Of a DNA stretch of 64,000 bases, positions 8,311 through 16,839 are shown one piece after another. Made by a program: the position numbers and the translations under genes. The notes below the pieces were generated by a model, which saw only the letters and a program-made list of their open reading frames with translations, was not told the origin of the DNA and did not search any database. Position 1 is the stretch's first letter; the number at the start of each line of letters is the position of its first letter. The stretch comes from Clostridia bacterium (GTDB lineage: Bacteria > Bacillota > Clostridia > Oscillospirales > Acutalibacteraceae): the NCBI GenBank assembly GCA_017513195.1, contig JAFXGM010000041.1:62001-126000 (forward strand). Reading direction: 5' to 3'.

Positions 8311-9151
8311 ATATTTGAGATGGGTTACTCCCTGTTTCTCTTTTATATGTTGCTGAAAAATAGCCCTGACTGCTAAAGCCCAATGCGTCAGACACCTCGT
8401 TTACCGACATACCGCCTTTAAGCATAAGCGTGGCAGTTTTAATTTTTAATGTTAAAAAATATTTGTGCACGCTCATACCTGCATATTTATCAAAAAGTCT
8501 TTTAAGACTTGATATACTCATATTAAGCTCGCGTGCCAACTCATCAACCAAAAGGTTTTCGGCTACGCGCGCATTCATTATTTCGAGTGCACGCTTAAAA
8601 AGTTCGGTTTCGTGAGTTTTTGTTTTGGGCAACGTGTGCGCCCCGACAGCAAGCGATAGCACAATGCGACTTATATATATTGCTACCGTTTGCAAAAATA
8701 TTTCATTGTTTGCAAACCGCGGCAGCAAATCACCAAATGTATCAGCGTTTTGCTGTTTTAGATGATTTTTAATTTCCGCTTCTAAAAATTCTAAAAAATT
8801 TTTTATAATATTGCGATTGTGCTTATCAAGATGAAAGGCACGTCTTTCTAAATTTTTGCAAAGTGCCCCCGACATAGCAAAAGAGAAAATAAGCAGCGTG
8901 GCTCCATTCTCGCCAACAACATTAAACTTGTGCAGTTCTAAAGGTTTATGAAAAATTATATCTCCGCTTTTAAAACTGTGCACATTTTCATCAGCCGAAA
9001 TTATAACCTCGCCGTCTACTACATACACAACCTCCCAAAAGTCGTGCATCTCACCCAAAAAGTGATGACCTCTTTCAAAATTCCGCTTAAAAAGGCTATA
9101 TAATTTTGTTATTTCTACCTGTTTATTTACCTCGTAGGATTGCCAAGACAA
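8309..9151 (-). CDS. AraC family transcriptional regulator with N-terminal cupin
   Basis: A 280-aa one-component regulator. Residues about 25-100 are an AraC-type cupin sensor (HHFLGEMHDFWEVVYVVDGEVIISADENVHSFKSGDIIFHKPLELHKF). The last 100 residues carry the two helix-turn-helix units (LLVDELARELNMSISSLKRLFDKYAG and VNEVSDALGFSSQGYFSATYKRETG). Start is a TTG at 9151 with AGAGGGG upstream. It is divergent from the Gfo/Idh cluster at 9275, and the shared 123-bp gap makes it the probable sugar-responsive activator of that cluster. The ligand is unknown. Confidence 0.93.
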   Translation of the reverse strand: MSWQSYEVNKQVEITKLYSLFKRNFERGHHFLGEMHDFWEVVYVVDGEVIISADENVHSFKSGDIIFHKPLELHKFNVVGENGATLLIFSFAMSGALCKNLERRAFHLDKHNRNIIKNFLEFLEAEIKNHLKQQNADTFGDLLPRFANNEIFLQTVAIYISRIVLSLAVGAHTLPKTKTHETELFKRALEIMNARVAENLLVDELARELNMSISSLKRLFDKYAGMSVHKYFLTLKIKTATLMLKGGMSVNEVSDALGFSSQGYFSATYKRETGSNPSQI

Positions 9152-9274
9152 TTTAATCCCCTCTTTTTGAACTAAAATTATATATTTTAAACCAATTTTG
9201 TATTGATTTATGTTTTTAGACCGTATATACTGACAATATATAATAAAACTTTACAAAAGTAAAGGAGAATTTTC
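9152..9274. promoter_or_regulatory. Divergent regulatory region, AraC gene / dehydrogenase cluster
   Basis: AT-rich intergenic region. A TATAAT at 9239-9244 serves the plus-strand cluster and lacks a consensus -35 box, as is usual for activator-dependent promoters. The region must also hold the AraC gene promoter. Exact operator half-sites were not resolved. Confidence 0.5.
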
Positions 9275-10546
9275 ATGAAAAAGTTAAAGGTTATAGTTAT
9301 AGGTGCGGGTAACCGTGGCGGCACATATACCGACTATATGACCCATATGCCCGAAAAGTATGAAGTTGTTGCTGTTGCAGAACCAAGAGATAGCCGCAGA
9401 GAATACGTTCAGCAAAAACACAATATTCCCGACGAAATGTGCTTTACTGATTATAAGCCTCTTCTTGCTCTTGGCAAAATTGCAGACGTTGCTCTTATTG
9501 CTACAATGGACCGTCAGCACTTTGAGCCTGCTATGATGGCCATCGATTTGGGCTACGATCTGCTTCTCGAAAAGCCAATCACCCCTACACCTGAAGAGTG
9601 TATTGCGCTTACAAATCGCGCCAACGAAAAGGGTGTTAAGGTTGTTATTTGTACTGTTTTACGTTACACATTCTTATTTGATAAAATCAAAGAGATAATT
9701 GACTCAGGTCGCCTTGGTAGAATTATGTCTATTAACCACGAAGAATGTGTTGAACTTGTTCACCAGTCACACAGCTTTGTTCGCGGCAATTGGCACAACA
9801 GTAAAGAAAGCTCGTTTATGCTTCTTCAAAAATCTTGTCACGATATAGACATTTTGCAGTGGCTTCTTGGTAAAAAGTGTAAAAAAGTTCAATCTTTCGG
9901 TACGCTTTCTTACTTCACTCGTGAAAATGCACCCGAAGGCGCACCCGATCGTTGTTTGGAAGGTTGCCCCGTAAGTGACAGTTGTCCTTTCGATGCTACA
10001 AAACTCTATCTTGAGAATTCAAGCAACTGGTTCCGCAGTGCCGCTACAAAGCTTGTTAAATCAAGCGATGAAGACGTTAAGAAATCTCTTATGGAATCAA
10101 ACTATGGCAAATGCGTATTCAAGTGCAACAACGACGTAGTTGACCATCAAACTGTAAATATGCTATTTGAAGACGATGTTACCGTTACGTTTACAATGAA
10201 TGCATTTAACTCGGGCGGTAGATTTATTAACATCTACGGCACCAAGGGCGAACTTCGTGCAGCGCTTAAGGGCGATTCTCCAATTCGTGTTTATGACCAC
10301 CTTACCAAAGAAACCGAAGAAATCCCCTGCAATGCTACCGATGGTATCCTTGGCGGTCACGGTGGTGGTGACGGCGGTATTGTTGTAGCGCTTTACGATT
10401 ATATGACAGGAAACTACACCGGTAACGCTGTTCCTACTATAGACGAATCTTGCTATAACCACCTTATCACCTTTGCTGCAGAGCACGCACGCAACACCGG
10501 TACGGTTGTTGACGTAGAAGAATACATAAATAACTTGAAAAAATAA
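9275..10546 (+). CDS. Gfo/Idh/MocA family oxidoreductase
   Basis: NAD(P)-dependent sugar or cyclitol dehydrogenase, 423 aa. The N-terminal Rossmann fold begins with VIVIGAGNRGG. The EKPI motif (LLLEKPITPTPEEC, residues about 96-110) carries the conserved Lys. CHDIDILQWLLG holds the usual catalytic Asp/His region. A Cys cluster (CLEGCPVSDSCPF, residues about 228-241) is an insertion seen in some members and could bind metal. It is the first gene of a three-gene cluster activated from the AraC side. The substrate cannot be named; inositol-like or amino-sugar substrates are common in the family. Confidence 0.93.
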   Translation: MKKLKVIVIGAGNRGGTYTDYMTHMPEKYEVVAVAEPRDSRREYVQQKHNIPDEMCFTDYKPLLALGKIADVALIATMDRQHFEPAMMAIDLGYDLLLEKPITPTPEECIALTNRANEKGVKVVICTVLRYTFLFDKIKEIIDSGRLGRIMSINHEECVELVHQSHSFVRGNWHNSKESSFMLLQKSCHDIDILQWLLGKKCKKVQSFGTLSYFTRENAPEGAPDRCLEGCPVSDSCPFDATKLYLENSSNWFRSAATKLVKSSDEDVKKSLMESNYGKCVFKCNNDVVDHQTVNMLFEDDVTVTFTMNAFNSGGRFINIYGTKGELRAALKGDSPIRVYDHLTKETEEIPCNATDGILGGHGGGDGGIVVALYDYMTGNYTGNAVPTIDESCYNHLITFAAEHARNTGTVVDVEEYINNLKK

Positions 10547-10560
10547 AATTGTTGTAATAT

Positions 10561-10597
10561 AATACAGTTAAGTTTTGTGCTTAACTGTATTATTTTT
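10561..10597 (+). terminator. Intra-operon hairpin between the dehydrogenase and isomerase genes
   Basis: Perfect 12-bp stem AATACAGTTAAG/CTTAACTGTATT followed by ATTTTTT, immediately before the AGGAG of the next gene. It is likely a partial terminator or a 3'-end stabiliser that makes the first gene more abundant than the next two. Confidence 0.7.
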
Positions 10598-10611
10598 TAG
10601 GAGATATTATT

Positions 10612-11352
10612 ATGATCAAAGTTGGAATTGCCGATTACGGTCTTAATGTGTGGTACGGTAATATGCACGATTACAAATGGCGACTTTCTATGCTTAAGGA
10701 ATTAGGCTTTGACGGTATTGAGCGACTTGAAGCTGCAAACGCAGAAACCGCCCTTCGTTATAACGCGCTTGCTCATAAAATGGGTATGGACTTTACTACC
10801 TGCCGCGGCACAAACGCCGCCGATACACTCACCTTTTCATCAGGACTCGGTAAAAACTATATTTGGGTGCAATCAACAGCTTCTGATTTTGACACCTTTT
10901 GCCGCCACGCTAACCATCAGGCAGAAATAGCAAAGCAATACGGCATTAAAGTGGGTATTCACAATCATTTGGGCACTCCGGTTGAAACTGAGGAGCAGTT
11001 AGAGGAATTCTTACATCGCTGCCCCGATTGTTACATAGTGTTTGATATTGGTCATCATCACGCAGCAGGTGGCGATCCGCTTTATATAATAGATAAATAT
11101 TTTGACCGCCTTGTAACCGTTCATTTTAAGGACTACGTTATAAAAGATGCTAATGCTTCCGTTTGGTCAAGTCGACTGCGTTTTTGCGAGCTTTCAGGTG
11201 GTGTTATGGGTGATATTCCAAAACGCGTTGCAGAAACTTTAATTCAAAAAGGTTATAACGGTTGGGTTATGGTAGAACACGATACTCACCTACAAGACCC
11301 ACGCATTGATTTAAGAATCAGCCGCGACTACCTAAAAGATTGCGGTATATAG
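10612..11352 (+). CDS. Sugar phosphate isomerase/epimerase (AP-endonuclease-like TIM barrel)
   Basis: A 246-aa xylose-isomerase-like TIM barrel. Metal-ligand regions are visible in VGIHNHLGTPVET (residues about 114-126), CYIVFDIGHHHAAGGDP, VTVHFKDYVIKD and WVMVEHDTH near the C-terminus. These supply the Glu/Asp/His ligands for a divalent metal. It lies between two Gfo/Idh/MocA dehydrogenases, the arrangement of cyclitol and modified-sugar catabolic routes, where it would isomerise or epimerise the keto intermediate. The start has a good AGGAG. Confidence 0.9.
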   Translation: MIKVGIADYGLNVWYGNMHDYKWRLSMLKELGFDGIERLEAANAETALRYNALAHKMGMDFTTCRGTNAADTLTFSSGLGKNYIWVQSTASDFDTFCRHANHQAEIAKQYGIKVGIHNHLGTPVETEEQLEEFLHRCPDCYIVFDIGHHHAAGGDPLYIIDKYFDRLVTVHFKDYVIKDANASVWSSRLRFCELSGGVMGDIPKRVAETLIQKGYNGWVMVEHDTHLQDPRIDLRISRDYLKDCGI

Positions 11353-11363
11353 GAGGAAATGTT

Positions 11364-12437
11364 ATGTCAAATCCAATTAAATTAGGCCTTGTAGGTATAG
11401 GTCGCGCGGGCTGGGGTATGCACGTAAGTGACATTGAAAAAAAGCCTGACAAATACCAGTATGTTGCCGCTTGTGACCTATTACCCGAACGCGTTCAAAA
11501 AATGGTAGATAAATTTGGTTGTAAAGGTTATAGCAATATTGATGATATGTTGGCTGACACCGACGCGGAAATAGTTTGTATTGCGACACGTTCTTGCGAC
11601 CATTTTGAGCACGGCGTAAAGGTGCTAAAGAGTGGTAAGGATTTACTTATGGAAAAGCCTATAGGTCTTACACTCAAGCAAGCTAAAGATTTATTTGATA
11701 TTGCCCGCGCAGAAGGACGCAAAATTTACATACGTCACAATCGCCGTTTTGAAAGCGTTTTCAACGAGGTTAAAAATGTAATAGAATCCGGTATACTTGG
11801 TAATGTGTATGAAATCAATATTTCACAAGGCTCTTTCCAACATCGTGACGATTGGCAAACTTTAAGCGAGTTTGGCGGCGGTCAGTTGCTTAACTGGGGA
11901 CCCCATATTATCGACCATTCACTTCGCCTGCTTGGCTCACCTATCAAGAACATTACAGGCGAGTTAAAGCAAGTAACAGCAGGTGGTAACTGCGAAGACC
12001 ACGTTATTATTCACTTTGAAAGTGAAGCGAGCCGCACCGTTAATATGTGCATTAGCGGCGGCATGGCATTACGTACAGGCAGACGCTTTAGCATTTATGG
12101 TGACCGCGGCTCTATGCTTTGCGGTGAAGACGGCAATGAAAAGAGCATTAAGCTTCGCTATATAAACCCTCAACAAGTAATTCCTCCCGTTGTATCAAGC
12201 CCCGACACACCCGGAGCTGCATTTGGTGCAAGCGGTACATACGCCTCAGCCACAGAAATCGACTGGGTAGAAAAAGAATATATTGCTCCAGCCGAAGATT
12301 TATCGGTTATATGGGATTATATGTTTGATAGCTACCGAAATGGTGCCGATTACCCCATAAAAGAGGAAGAAGCACTCGAGGTTATGCAAGCGGTAGAAGC
12401 TGTGCGCACAGGCACAAAATTTGATTTTCATAAATAA
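11364..12437 (+). CDS. Gfo/Idh/MocA family oxidoreductase
   Basis: Second NAD(P)-dependent dehydrogenase of the cluster, 357 aa from the chosen ATG. AGGAGG at 11351-11356 is placed for 11364; the longer frame from 11340 uses an unlikely TTG inside the upstream gene. Rossmann start KLGLVGIGRAGWGMH, the EKPIGLTLKQA motif with the catalytic Lys near residue 100, and GPHIIDHSLRLLGSP for the active-site region. It differs clearly from the first dehydrogenase, so the two probably oxidise and re-reduce different positions of one substrate. A strong terminator follows. Confidence 0.93.
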   Translation: MSNPIKLGLVGIGRAGWGMHVSDIEKKPDKYQYVAACDLLPERVQKMVDKFGCKGYSNIDDMLADTDAEIVCIATRSCDHFEHGVKVLKSGKDLLMEKPIGLTLKQAKDLFDIARAEGRKIYIRHNRRFESVFNEVKNVIESGILGNVYEINISQGSFQHRDDWQTLSEFGGGQLLNWGPHIIDHSLRLLGSPIKNITGELKQVTAGGNCEDHVIIHFESEASRTVNMCISGGMALRTGRRFSIYGDRGSMLCGEDGNEKSIKLRYINPQQVIPPVVSSPDTPGAAFGASGTYASATEIDWVEKEYIAPAEDLSVIWDYMFDSYRNGADYPIKEEEALEVMQAVEAVRTGTKFDFHK

Positions 12438-12440
12438 TTT

Positions 12441-12476
12441 AAGGAGCTTGGAATTTTCCAAGCTCCTTTTCTTTGG
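12441..12476 (+). terminator. Terminator of the dehydrogenase cluster
   Basis: AAGGAGCTTGG/CCAAGCTCCTT stem with loop AATTTT and a TTTTCTTT tail. Confidence 0.88.
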
Positions 12477-12490
12477 CCGTCTATAAAACA

Positions 12491-12519
12491 TTGACATATT
12501 ATGTCGAATATGGTAATCT
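12491..12519 (+). promoter_or_regulatory. Promoter for the zinc-ribbon protein gene
   Basis: TTGACA at 12491-12496, 17-bp spacer, TAATCT at 12514-12519, about 30 bp ahead of the ATG at 12551. Confidence 0.6.
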
Positions 12520-12550
12520 AAAATTAATATATTTTTAGGAGGAGAAAATT

Positions 12551-13219
12551 ATGTTTTGTCCTAATTGCGGCACTCAAATTCCAAACAATTCCGCCTTTTG
12601 TATGAATTGCGGTAAGCCAATTAATCCCTCTCCCGCTCAACAACAGTCTGTTCAACAACCTGTTTATCAGCCACCCGTTCAAACTTCCTTGCCACAACAA
12701 TCACCTGCCCGTATTATGAACACCAACATATCTGTAAAGAAGTCTAAAGGCTACTTGTTTGCATTAATTCCTCTCGTAATTGTTCTTGTTGGTGCAATAA
12801 TATTCTTATGTGCCAATTTCTTTAAGAGTGATGAGCAAAAAATCCGCGACAGGTTAGATACCTTCTCAGAATCCTGTAACGATGGCGATATTGAAGAAAT
12901 GATTAATTGCTTTGATAAAAAAACCAGAAAGACATACGACATGTCATTGGGTCTTGTAGAAGGAATTTTTGGAGGAATGACTGGTTTTGATCTTCCCATC
13001 GGCGATATGTTTGAAATTTTCGGTATGCAAGAAATGAAAGGTTCAATGAATGTGCAAATTGATATTGAAAGCATAGAAATTAATGGTAATGATGCAGTGG
13101 TCAAAGTTACTTTATACTCTGAAGGAGAAGCCGAAGCCGAAGAGATTATAATGTGCAAAGAAGATGACGATTGGTATATAGATCTTGAAGGCACTACCGG
13201 TCAATCCATTTTATATTAA
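12551..13219 (+). CDS. Zinc-ribbon membrane protein of unknown function
   Basis: A 222-aa protein with three parts. An N-terminal zinc ribbon has two CxxC pairs (CPNCGTQIPNNSAFCMNCG). A Pro/Gln-rich linker (residues about 27-55) follows, then one transmembrane helix (residues about 72-93). The outside domain (about 95-222) begins with EQKIRDRLDTFSESCNDGDIEEMINCFDKKTR, similar to small Clostridia lipid-anchored or membrane domains of the DUF4878/NTF2-like type. The end, IIMCKEDDDWYIDLEGT, supports that resemblance. It is likely a cytosol-to-surface single-pass protein. It stands alone between two terminators. Confidence 0.75.
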   Translation: MFCPNCGTQIPNNSAFCMNCGKPINPSPAQQQSVQQPVYQPPVQTSLPQQSPARIMNTNISVKKSKGYLFALIPLVIVLVGAIIFLCANFFKSDEQKIRDRLDTFSESCNDGDIEEMINCFDKKTRKTYDMSLGLVEGIFGGMTGFDLPIGDMFEIFGMQEMKGSMNVQIDIESIEINGNDAVVKVTLYSEGEAEAEEIIMCKEDDDWYIDLEGTTGQSILY

Positions 13220-13235
13220 TTTAATTCACAATCAT

Positions 13236-13272
13236 AAAAAGGGCGTTTTCATTTTTGAAGGCGCCTTTATTA
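13236..13272 (+). terminator. Probable terminator after the zinc-ribbon gene
   Basis: Imperfect stem AAAGGGCGTTTTCA/TTGAAGGCGCCTTT followed by ATTATTTA. The tail is weak. Confidence 0.55.
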
Positions 13273-13357
13273 TTTAGTAAAGAATCCGGCAAAATTATAA
13301 TATAAATATAACATAAAATTTACCAACTGCCTGTATTTGCAATTTGTGTTATTGTAG

Positions 13358-13386
13358 TTGCAAAATTTGTTATTGTATGATATAAT
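13358..13386 (+). promoter_or_regulatory. Promoter of the phosphatidylethanolamine operon (predicted leaderless)
   Basis: TTGCAA at 13358-13363, 17-bp spacer, consensus TATAAT at 13381-13386. Transcription would start near 13392-13394, at or beside the ATG at 13394, and no ribosome site precedes that ATG. Confidence 0.65.
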
Positions 13387-13393
13387 ATTGGTT

Positions 13394-14047
13394 ATGATGA
13401 AGAATTATGTAAAAAAACTGTATAACCTTATTCCACGTTACGGTTGGATTATGTTAATTAGCTTCTTGACACTTAATATCATTACTTATTGGGGTTCAAG
13501 ATTATTTATTTTGGACGCAGATAAATATGATTTGTCAATTCCGCTTGATGATATGATTCCGCTACGTACCGAATGGATCATAATCTATGTGCTCTCCTAC
13601 GTACAGTGGGCAATCGGTCTTATTGCCGTTGCCAGAGAACGCAAGGGGATTTGTTATCATGTCTTGGGCGGCGAAATGATCGCCAAATTCTTCTGTCTAA
13701 TTTGTTTCTTGTCTTTTCCTGCCACAATAGTGCGCCCCGAAATTACGGGAAATGCACCTTGGGACTATTTAACTAGATTAATTTATGCTATCGACACACC
13801 CGATTGCTTGTGTCCTTCTCTTCACTGTTTAGAAAGTTATATTTGTTTCCGTGGCGCTATGTTATCAGAAAAATTGCCCCGTTGGTACACCTGGGCAATG
13901 GGTATATTTACGCTACTTGTATTTGCCTCGACCGTACTTGTAAAACAACATTTTGTTGTTGATATTATAGCCGGCGTGGCTGTTGGTGAAATTGGTTTGC
14001 AAATTGCACGTTTTTTGCTAATCAAAAAGGAGTATTATGGAAAATAA
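13394..14047 (+). CDS. PAP2-superfamily membrane protein
   Basis: A 217-aa multi-pass membrane protein. The PAP2 phosphatase motifs are recognisable: CPSLHCLESY (PSxH-type motif, about 150-159) and STVLVKQHFVVDIIAGV (the SRxxxxxHxxxD-type motif, with Arg replaced by Val/Lys around the site). It may dephosphorylate a lipid phosphate such as phosphatidic acid, or act in lipid headgroup transfer like inositol-phosphorylceramide synthases, which share the fold. The ATG at 13394 (or 13397) is used because the promoter lies just upstream. It overlaps the next gene by 11 bp, and the four genes to psd form one operon. Confidence 0.8.
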   Translation: MMKNYVKKLYNLIPRYGWIMLISFLTLNIITYWGSRLFILDADKYDLSIPLDDMIPLRTEWIIIYVLSYVQWAIGLIAVARERKGICYHVLGGEMIAKFFCLICFLSFPATIVRPEITGNAPWDYLTRLIYAIDTPDCLCPSLHCLESYICFRGAMLSEKLPRWYTWAMGIFTLLVFASTVLVKQHFVVDIIAGVAVGEIGLQIARFLLIKKEYYGK

Positions 14048-15104
14048 AATCAAGAAGACTAAAAACAATAGAATATTGTGGAGTATCTTGTTTTTAATAA
14101 TTGCTGTTATGAGTGTTTGGGCAGTTATTCAGCAAAACGAGAATTTTTCTGTTGCTACATTAATTGCCTCGTTTAAGAGTGATCGTATTATTTGGCTTAT
14201 TGTTGCCGTAGTCGGCATAGGTGTTTATGTATGGCTTGAAGGAAGATCATTGCTTACATTAAACAAGTCATTGGGTTATCCCGGCAAATTTACCGATGGT
14301 CTTTTATACTCGGCTTCTGATATTTATTGCTCGGCAATTACCCCATCAGCAACAGGTGGTCAACCCGCCAGCGCTTACTTTATGGTTAAACGCGGAGTGC
14401 CGGGCACCGTTGCTACCGTTAGCTTGCTGGTTAATTTAATTATGTACACGCTTTCAATTGTGGTAATTGGAATATTGTGTTTAATTTTTAAACCAGACAT
14501 TCTTATTTCTCTACCGTGGCACACCCAATCATTAATATACATAGGTATTGCGGTACAAATTGGACTTGTGCTAATCTTTTTGTTACTACTTTGGAAAAGT
14601 AATATATTGTGGGCTATTGGCGATGGAGGAATAAAAATTCTTGGCAAATTACGCCTACTACGAAAACCTGGACATAAGCGCGTAAAATTGCGCCATGCTA
14701 TAGATTCTTATCGTGACCGGGTTCATCAGGTTTCGGGGCAACGCAGGACATTAATAAAATCATTCATATACAATCTTTTGCAACGTGCGGTGCTAACGTC
14801 TATTTCGGGTTTTGTTTGCCTTGCAATGGGTGGTTCGTTTAGTGATTTTTTTGCAGTGTGTGTATTACAGGCATTTGTTATTTTGGGCGCTTCTTGGATT
14901 CCTATTCCGGGGGCTATGGGCGTAACCGATCTTATGCTGATTGAGGGATTTGAAAGCTGTTGGCCAAAGGGCTCTTTGGTTCACAATTCCGCCCTTAATT
15001 TAGAGCTTTGTTCACGCGGTGTTTCCTTTTATGCGTGTGTATTGCTTTGCGGTGGTTTTGTATTGTTTATGATGCTAAAAGATAAAATGAGGAGAGTGCA
15101 ATAA
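14037..15104 (+). CDS. Lysylphosphatidylglycerol synthase TM region/UPF0104 flippase-like protein
   Basis: A 355-aa integral membrane protein with about 8 hydrophobic helices. It matches the membrane (flippase) half of MprF and the YbhN/AglD group. The signature region TPSATGGQPASAYFMVKRG is at about residues 102-120, and a second conserved stretch is SWIPIPGAMGVTDLMLIEGF near the C-terminus. No C-terminal aminoacyl-transferase domain is present, so it is a stand-alone lipid flippase candidate. In this operon with PssA and Psd, phosphatidylserine or phosphatidylethanolamine are natural candidate cargos. That assignment is inference. Confidence 0.85.
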   Translation: MENKIKKTKNNRILWSILFLIIAVMSVWAVIQQNENFSVATLIASFKSDRIIWLIVAVVGIGVYVWLEGRSLLTLNKSLGYPGKFTDGLLYSASDIYCSAITPSATGGQPASAYFMVKRGVPGTVATVSLLVNLIMYTLSIVVIGILCLIFKPDILISLPWHTQSLIYIGIAVQIGLVLIFLLLLWKSNILWAIGDGGIKILGKLRLLRKPGHKRVKLRHAIDSYRDRVHQVSGQRRTLIKSFIYNLLQRAVLTSISGFVCLAMGGSFSDFFAVCVLQAFVILGASWIPIPGAMGVTDLMLIEGFESCWPKGSLVHNSALNLELCSRGVSFYACVLLCGGFVLFMMLKDKMRRVQ

Positions 15105-15790
15105 TGATAGGATTTTTTGATTACACTACAGTTTTAACCTATGCATCGTTAGTTTCGGCTGTTTTGGGTATTGTGTTTTCATTTAGCGGCGACGGACATC
15201 CATTTATAGGTTCGTTTTTCTTGCTGTTTTGCGGTTTATGTGATGCGTTTGACGGCAAGGTTGCCCGCACAAAGAAAAATCGCACCGAAAGAGAAAAGAA
15301 TTTCGGCATACAAATCGACTCGCTTTGTGACGTGATTGCCTTTGGTGTTTTACCGGGTTGTATTTGCGTTGGCAAATGGCGCCGTTACCTTCTTGAAAAC
15401 GGAACAGTTGCAAATGAAGACTATAACTTTTTGGTTTATACCATAGTATCTATATACATATTGGCTGCTATGATTAGATTGGCATATTTTAACGTAACAG
15501 AAATGGAACGTCAAAAGGAAGAAAGCGGTGTGCGTAAAACCTATACCGGCTTACCCGTTACATCGGCCGCTTTAATATTCCCTTCTATCATGTTGTTCTA
15601 CTACATTTTAGAAAAAAATATTGTTCCTGTTTATTTAGCTGTTATGCTAATTGTTGCATTTGCCTTTTTGGCAAAATTCAAATTACCAAAACCGGGTCTT
15701 CGCGGAATACTAATTATGGTTGGCATAGGCCTTGCAGAATGTATTGTACTGCTCTTCTTCTATCTTGAGCGTGGACCACTGCCGAAATGA
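15104..15790 (+). CDS. pssA: CDP-diacylglycerol-serine O-phosphatidyltransferase (CDP-alcohol phosphatidyltransferase)
   Basis: A 228-aa membrane enzyme that makes phosphatidylserine from CDP-diacylglycerol and serine. The CDP-alcohol phosphotransferase motif reads DAFDGKVAR, then after a slightly lengthened segment GIQIDSLCD (residues about 46-76), giving the DG-AR-G-D-D series. Six hydrophobic segments fit the family. Its start overlaps the flippase stop (TAATG), and its own stop overlaps the psd start, so translation is coupled. The serine substrate is inferred from the neighbouring decarboxylase gene. Confidence 0.92.
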   Translation: MIGFFDYTTVLTYASLVSAVLGIVFSFSGDGHPFIGSFFLLFCGLCDAFDGKVARTKKNRTEREKNFGIQIDSLCDVIAFGVLPGCICVGKWRRYLLENGTVANEDYNFLVYTIVSIYILAAMIRLAYFNVTEMERQKEESGVRKTYTGLPVTSAALIFPSIMLFYYILEKNIVPVYLAVMLIVAFAFLAKFKLPKPGLRGILIMVGIGLAECIVLLFFYLERGPLPK

Positions 15791-16629
15791 TAAAGTTGAA
15801 TTTTGAAAAAGCGATTGCCCCACCAAAAGACGGTGGCACCCTACGCTTTCTGTATCATAACGCTTTCGGCAGATTTTTATTGCGTCCTCTGATTTCTCGT
15901 CCTATTTCAAAACTCGCTGGTGCATATTTAAGCTCGCGACTTTCAAAAGGACTCATTAAAAAATTTGTTAAAAACAACAATATTGATTTAAACGAATTTT
16001 ACAGTGATGATTTTCACTGCTTTAATGATTGTTTTTGCCGCAAAATAAAGGAAGGCAAGCGTCCGCTTGAAGAGGGACTTATTGCACCGTGTGACGGTCT
16101 TTTATCGGTTTACCCAATTGAAGACGGCTTGGTGCTTCCTATTAAACAAAGTCAGTATAGTATTGCTGAATTATTAGATGATGATGTTCTTGCAAAAGAA
16201 TTCGACGGCGGTACAGTGCTGGTGTTTAGACTTTGCGTAAATCATTATCACCGCTACAGTTATTTTGATGACGGTGTCAAAGGTGACAACAAATTTATAA
16301 AAGGTCGCTTGCACACTGTGCGTCCGATAGCGCTGGGTCAATACCCTGTGTTTACACAAAACTGTCGTGAAATGACGGTGATGGATACCGTTCATTTTGG
16401 CAAAGCAGTGCAGGTTGAGGTTGGTGCTATGTTGGTTGGTAAAATTGCTAATCTGCACGGAAGTGGACCAATTAGACGAGGCGAAGAAAAGGGTATGTTT
16501 CTTTATGGTGGCTCAACGGTGGTATTGTTGTTACAAAAGGATGCGGCTACGCTGCCCGACGAGCTATATGAAAATACTCGTCTTGGTCTTGAGACCCCTG
16601 TTCGTATGGGGCAACAAATAGGCGACTAA
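15787..16629 (+). CDS. psd: Phosphatidylserine decarboxylase
   Basis: A 280-aa pyruvoyl enzyme that turns phosphatidylserine into phosphatidylethanolamine. The C-terminal self-cleavage site is visible as YGGSTVVLLLQ (the GST type, residues about 238-248). Conserved His and Asp regions occur in CVNHYHRYSYFDDG and VGAMLVGKIANLHG. The proenzyme should split into a large beta chain and a short alpha chain of about 40 residues. The start overlaps pssA by 4 bases. It is the last gene of the operon; a terminator follows at 16688. Confidence 0.95.
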   Translation: MIKLNFEKAIAPPKDGGTLRFLYHNAFGRFLLRPLISRPISKLAGAYLSSRLSKGLIKKFVKNNNIDLNEFYSDDFHCFNDCFCRKIKEGKRPLEEGLIAPCDGLLSVYPIEDGLVLPIKQSQYSIAELLDDDVLAKEFDGGTVLVFRLCVNHYHRYSYFDDGVKGDNKFIKGRLHTVRPIALGQYPVFTQNCREMTVMDTVHFGKAVQVEVGAMLVGKIANLHGSGPIRRGEEKGMFLYGGSTVVLLLQKDAATLPDELYENTRLGLETPVRMGQQIGD

Positions 16630-16687
16630 TTTTTTCGCTTTGACATTATTATATTATCCAAAGATTGAAAACACATTGAAACATAAG

Positions 16688-16725
16688 ACAATGCTTGAGC
16701 TTCACCTCAAGCATTGTCTTTTTTT
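16688..16725 (+). terminator. Terminator of the PE operon
   Basis: Perfect 12-bp stem ACAATGCTTGAG/CTCAAGCATTGT with CTTTTTTT tail. Confidence 0.9.
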
Positions 16726-16751
16726 AAATTTTAAAAAATTTTTTTAAAAAA

Positions 16752-16820
16752 ATAAAACCGTTTCGATTTTTAATTCCCCTTAACTAATGTAAGACATAAA
16801 AAGTCGCACATAAAAACAAA
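16752..16820 (+). repeat. Leader copy 1 of a duplicated upstream region
   Basis: Shares ATAAAACC-TTT, TTTTTAATTCCCCTT, AGAC-AAA-AGTC and ACA-AAAAAC blocks, in the same order and spacing, with 17332-17398. Both copies end in a ribosome site and a start codon. Confidence 0.65.
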
Positions 16821-16839
16821 ATTTAAAGGAGTTTTAAAA

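Noticed and set aside
15139-15413. Minus-strand frames inside pssA
   Set aside because: Overlapping shadows of a well-supported gene, no ribosome sites.
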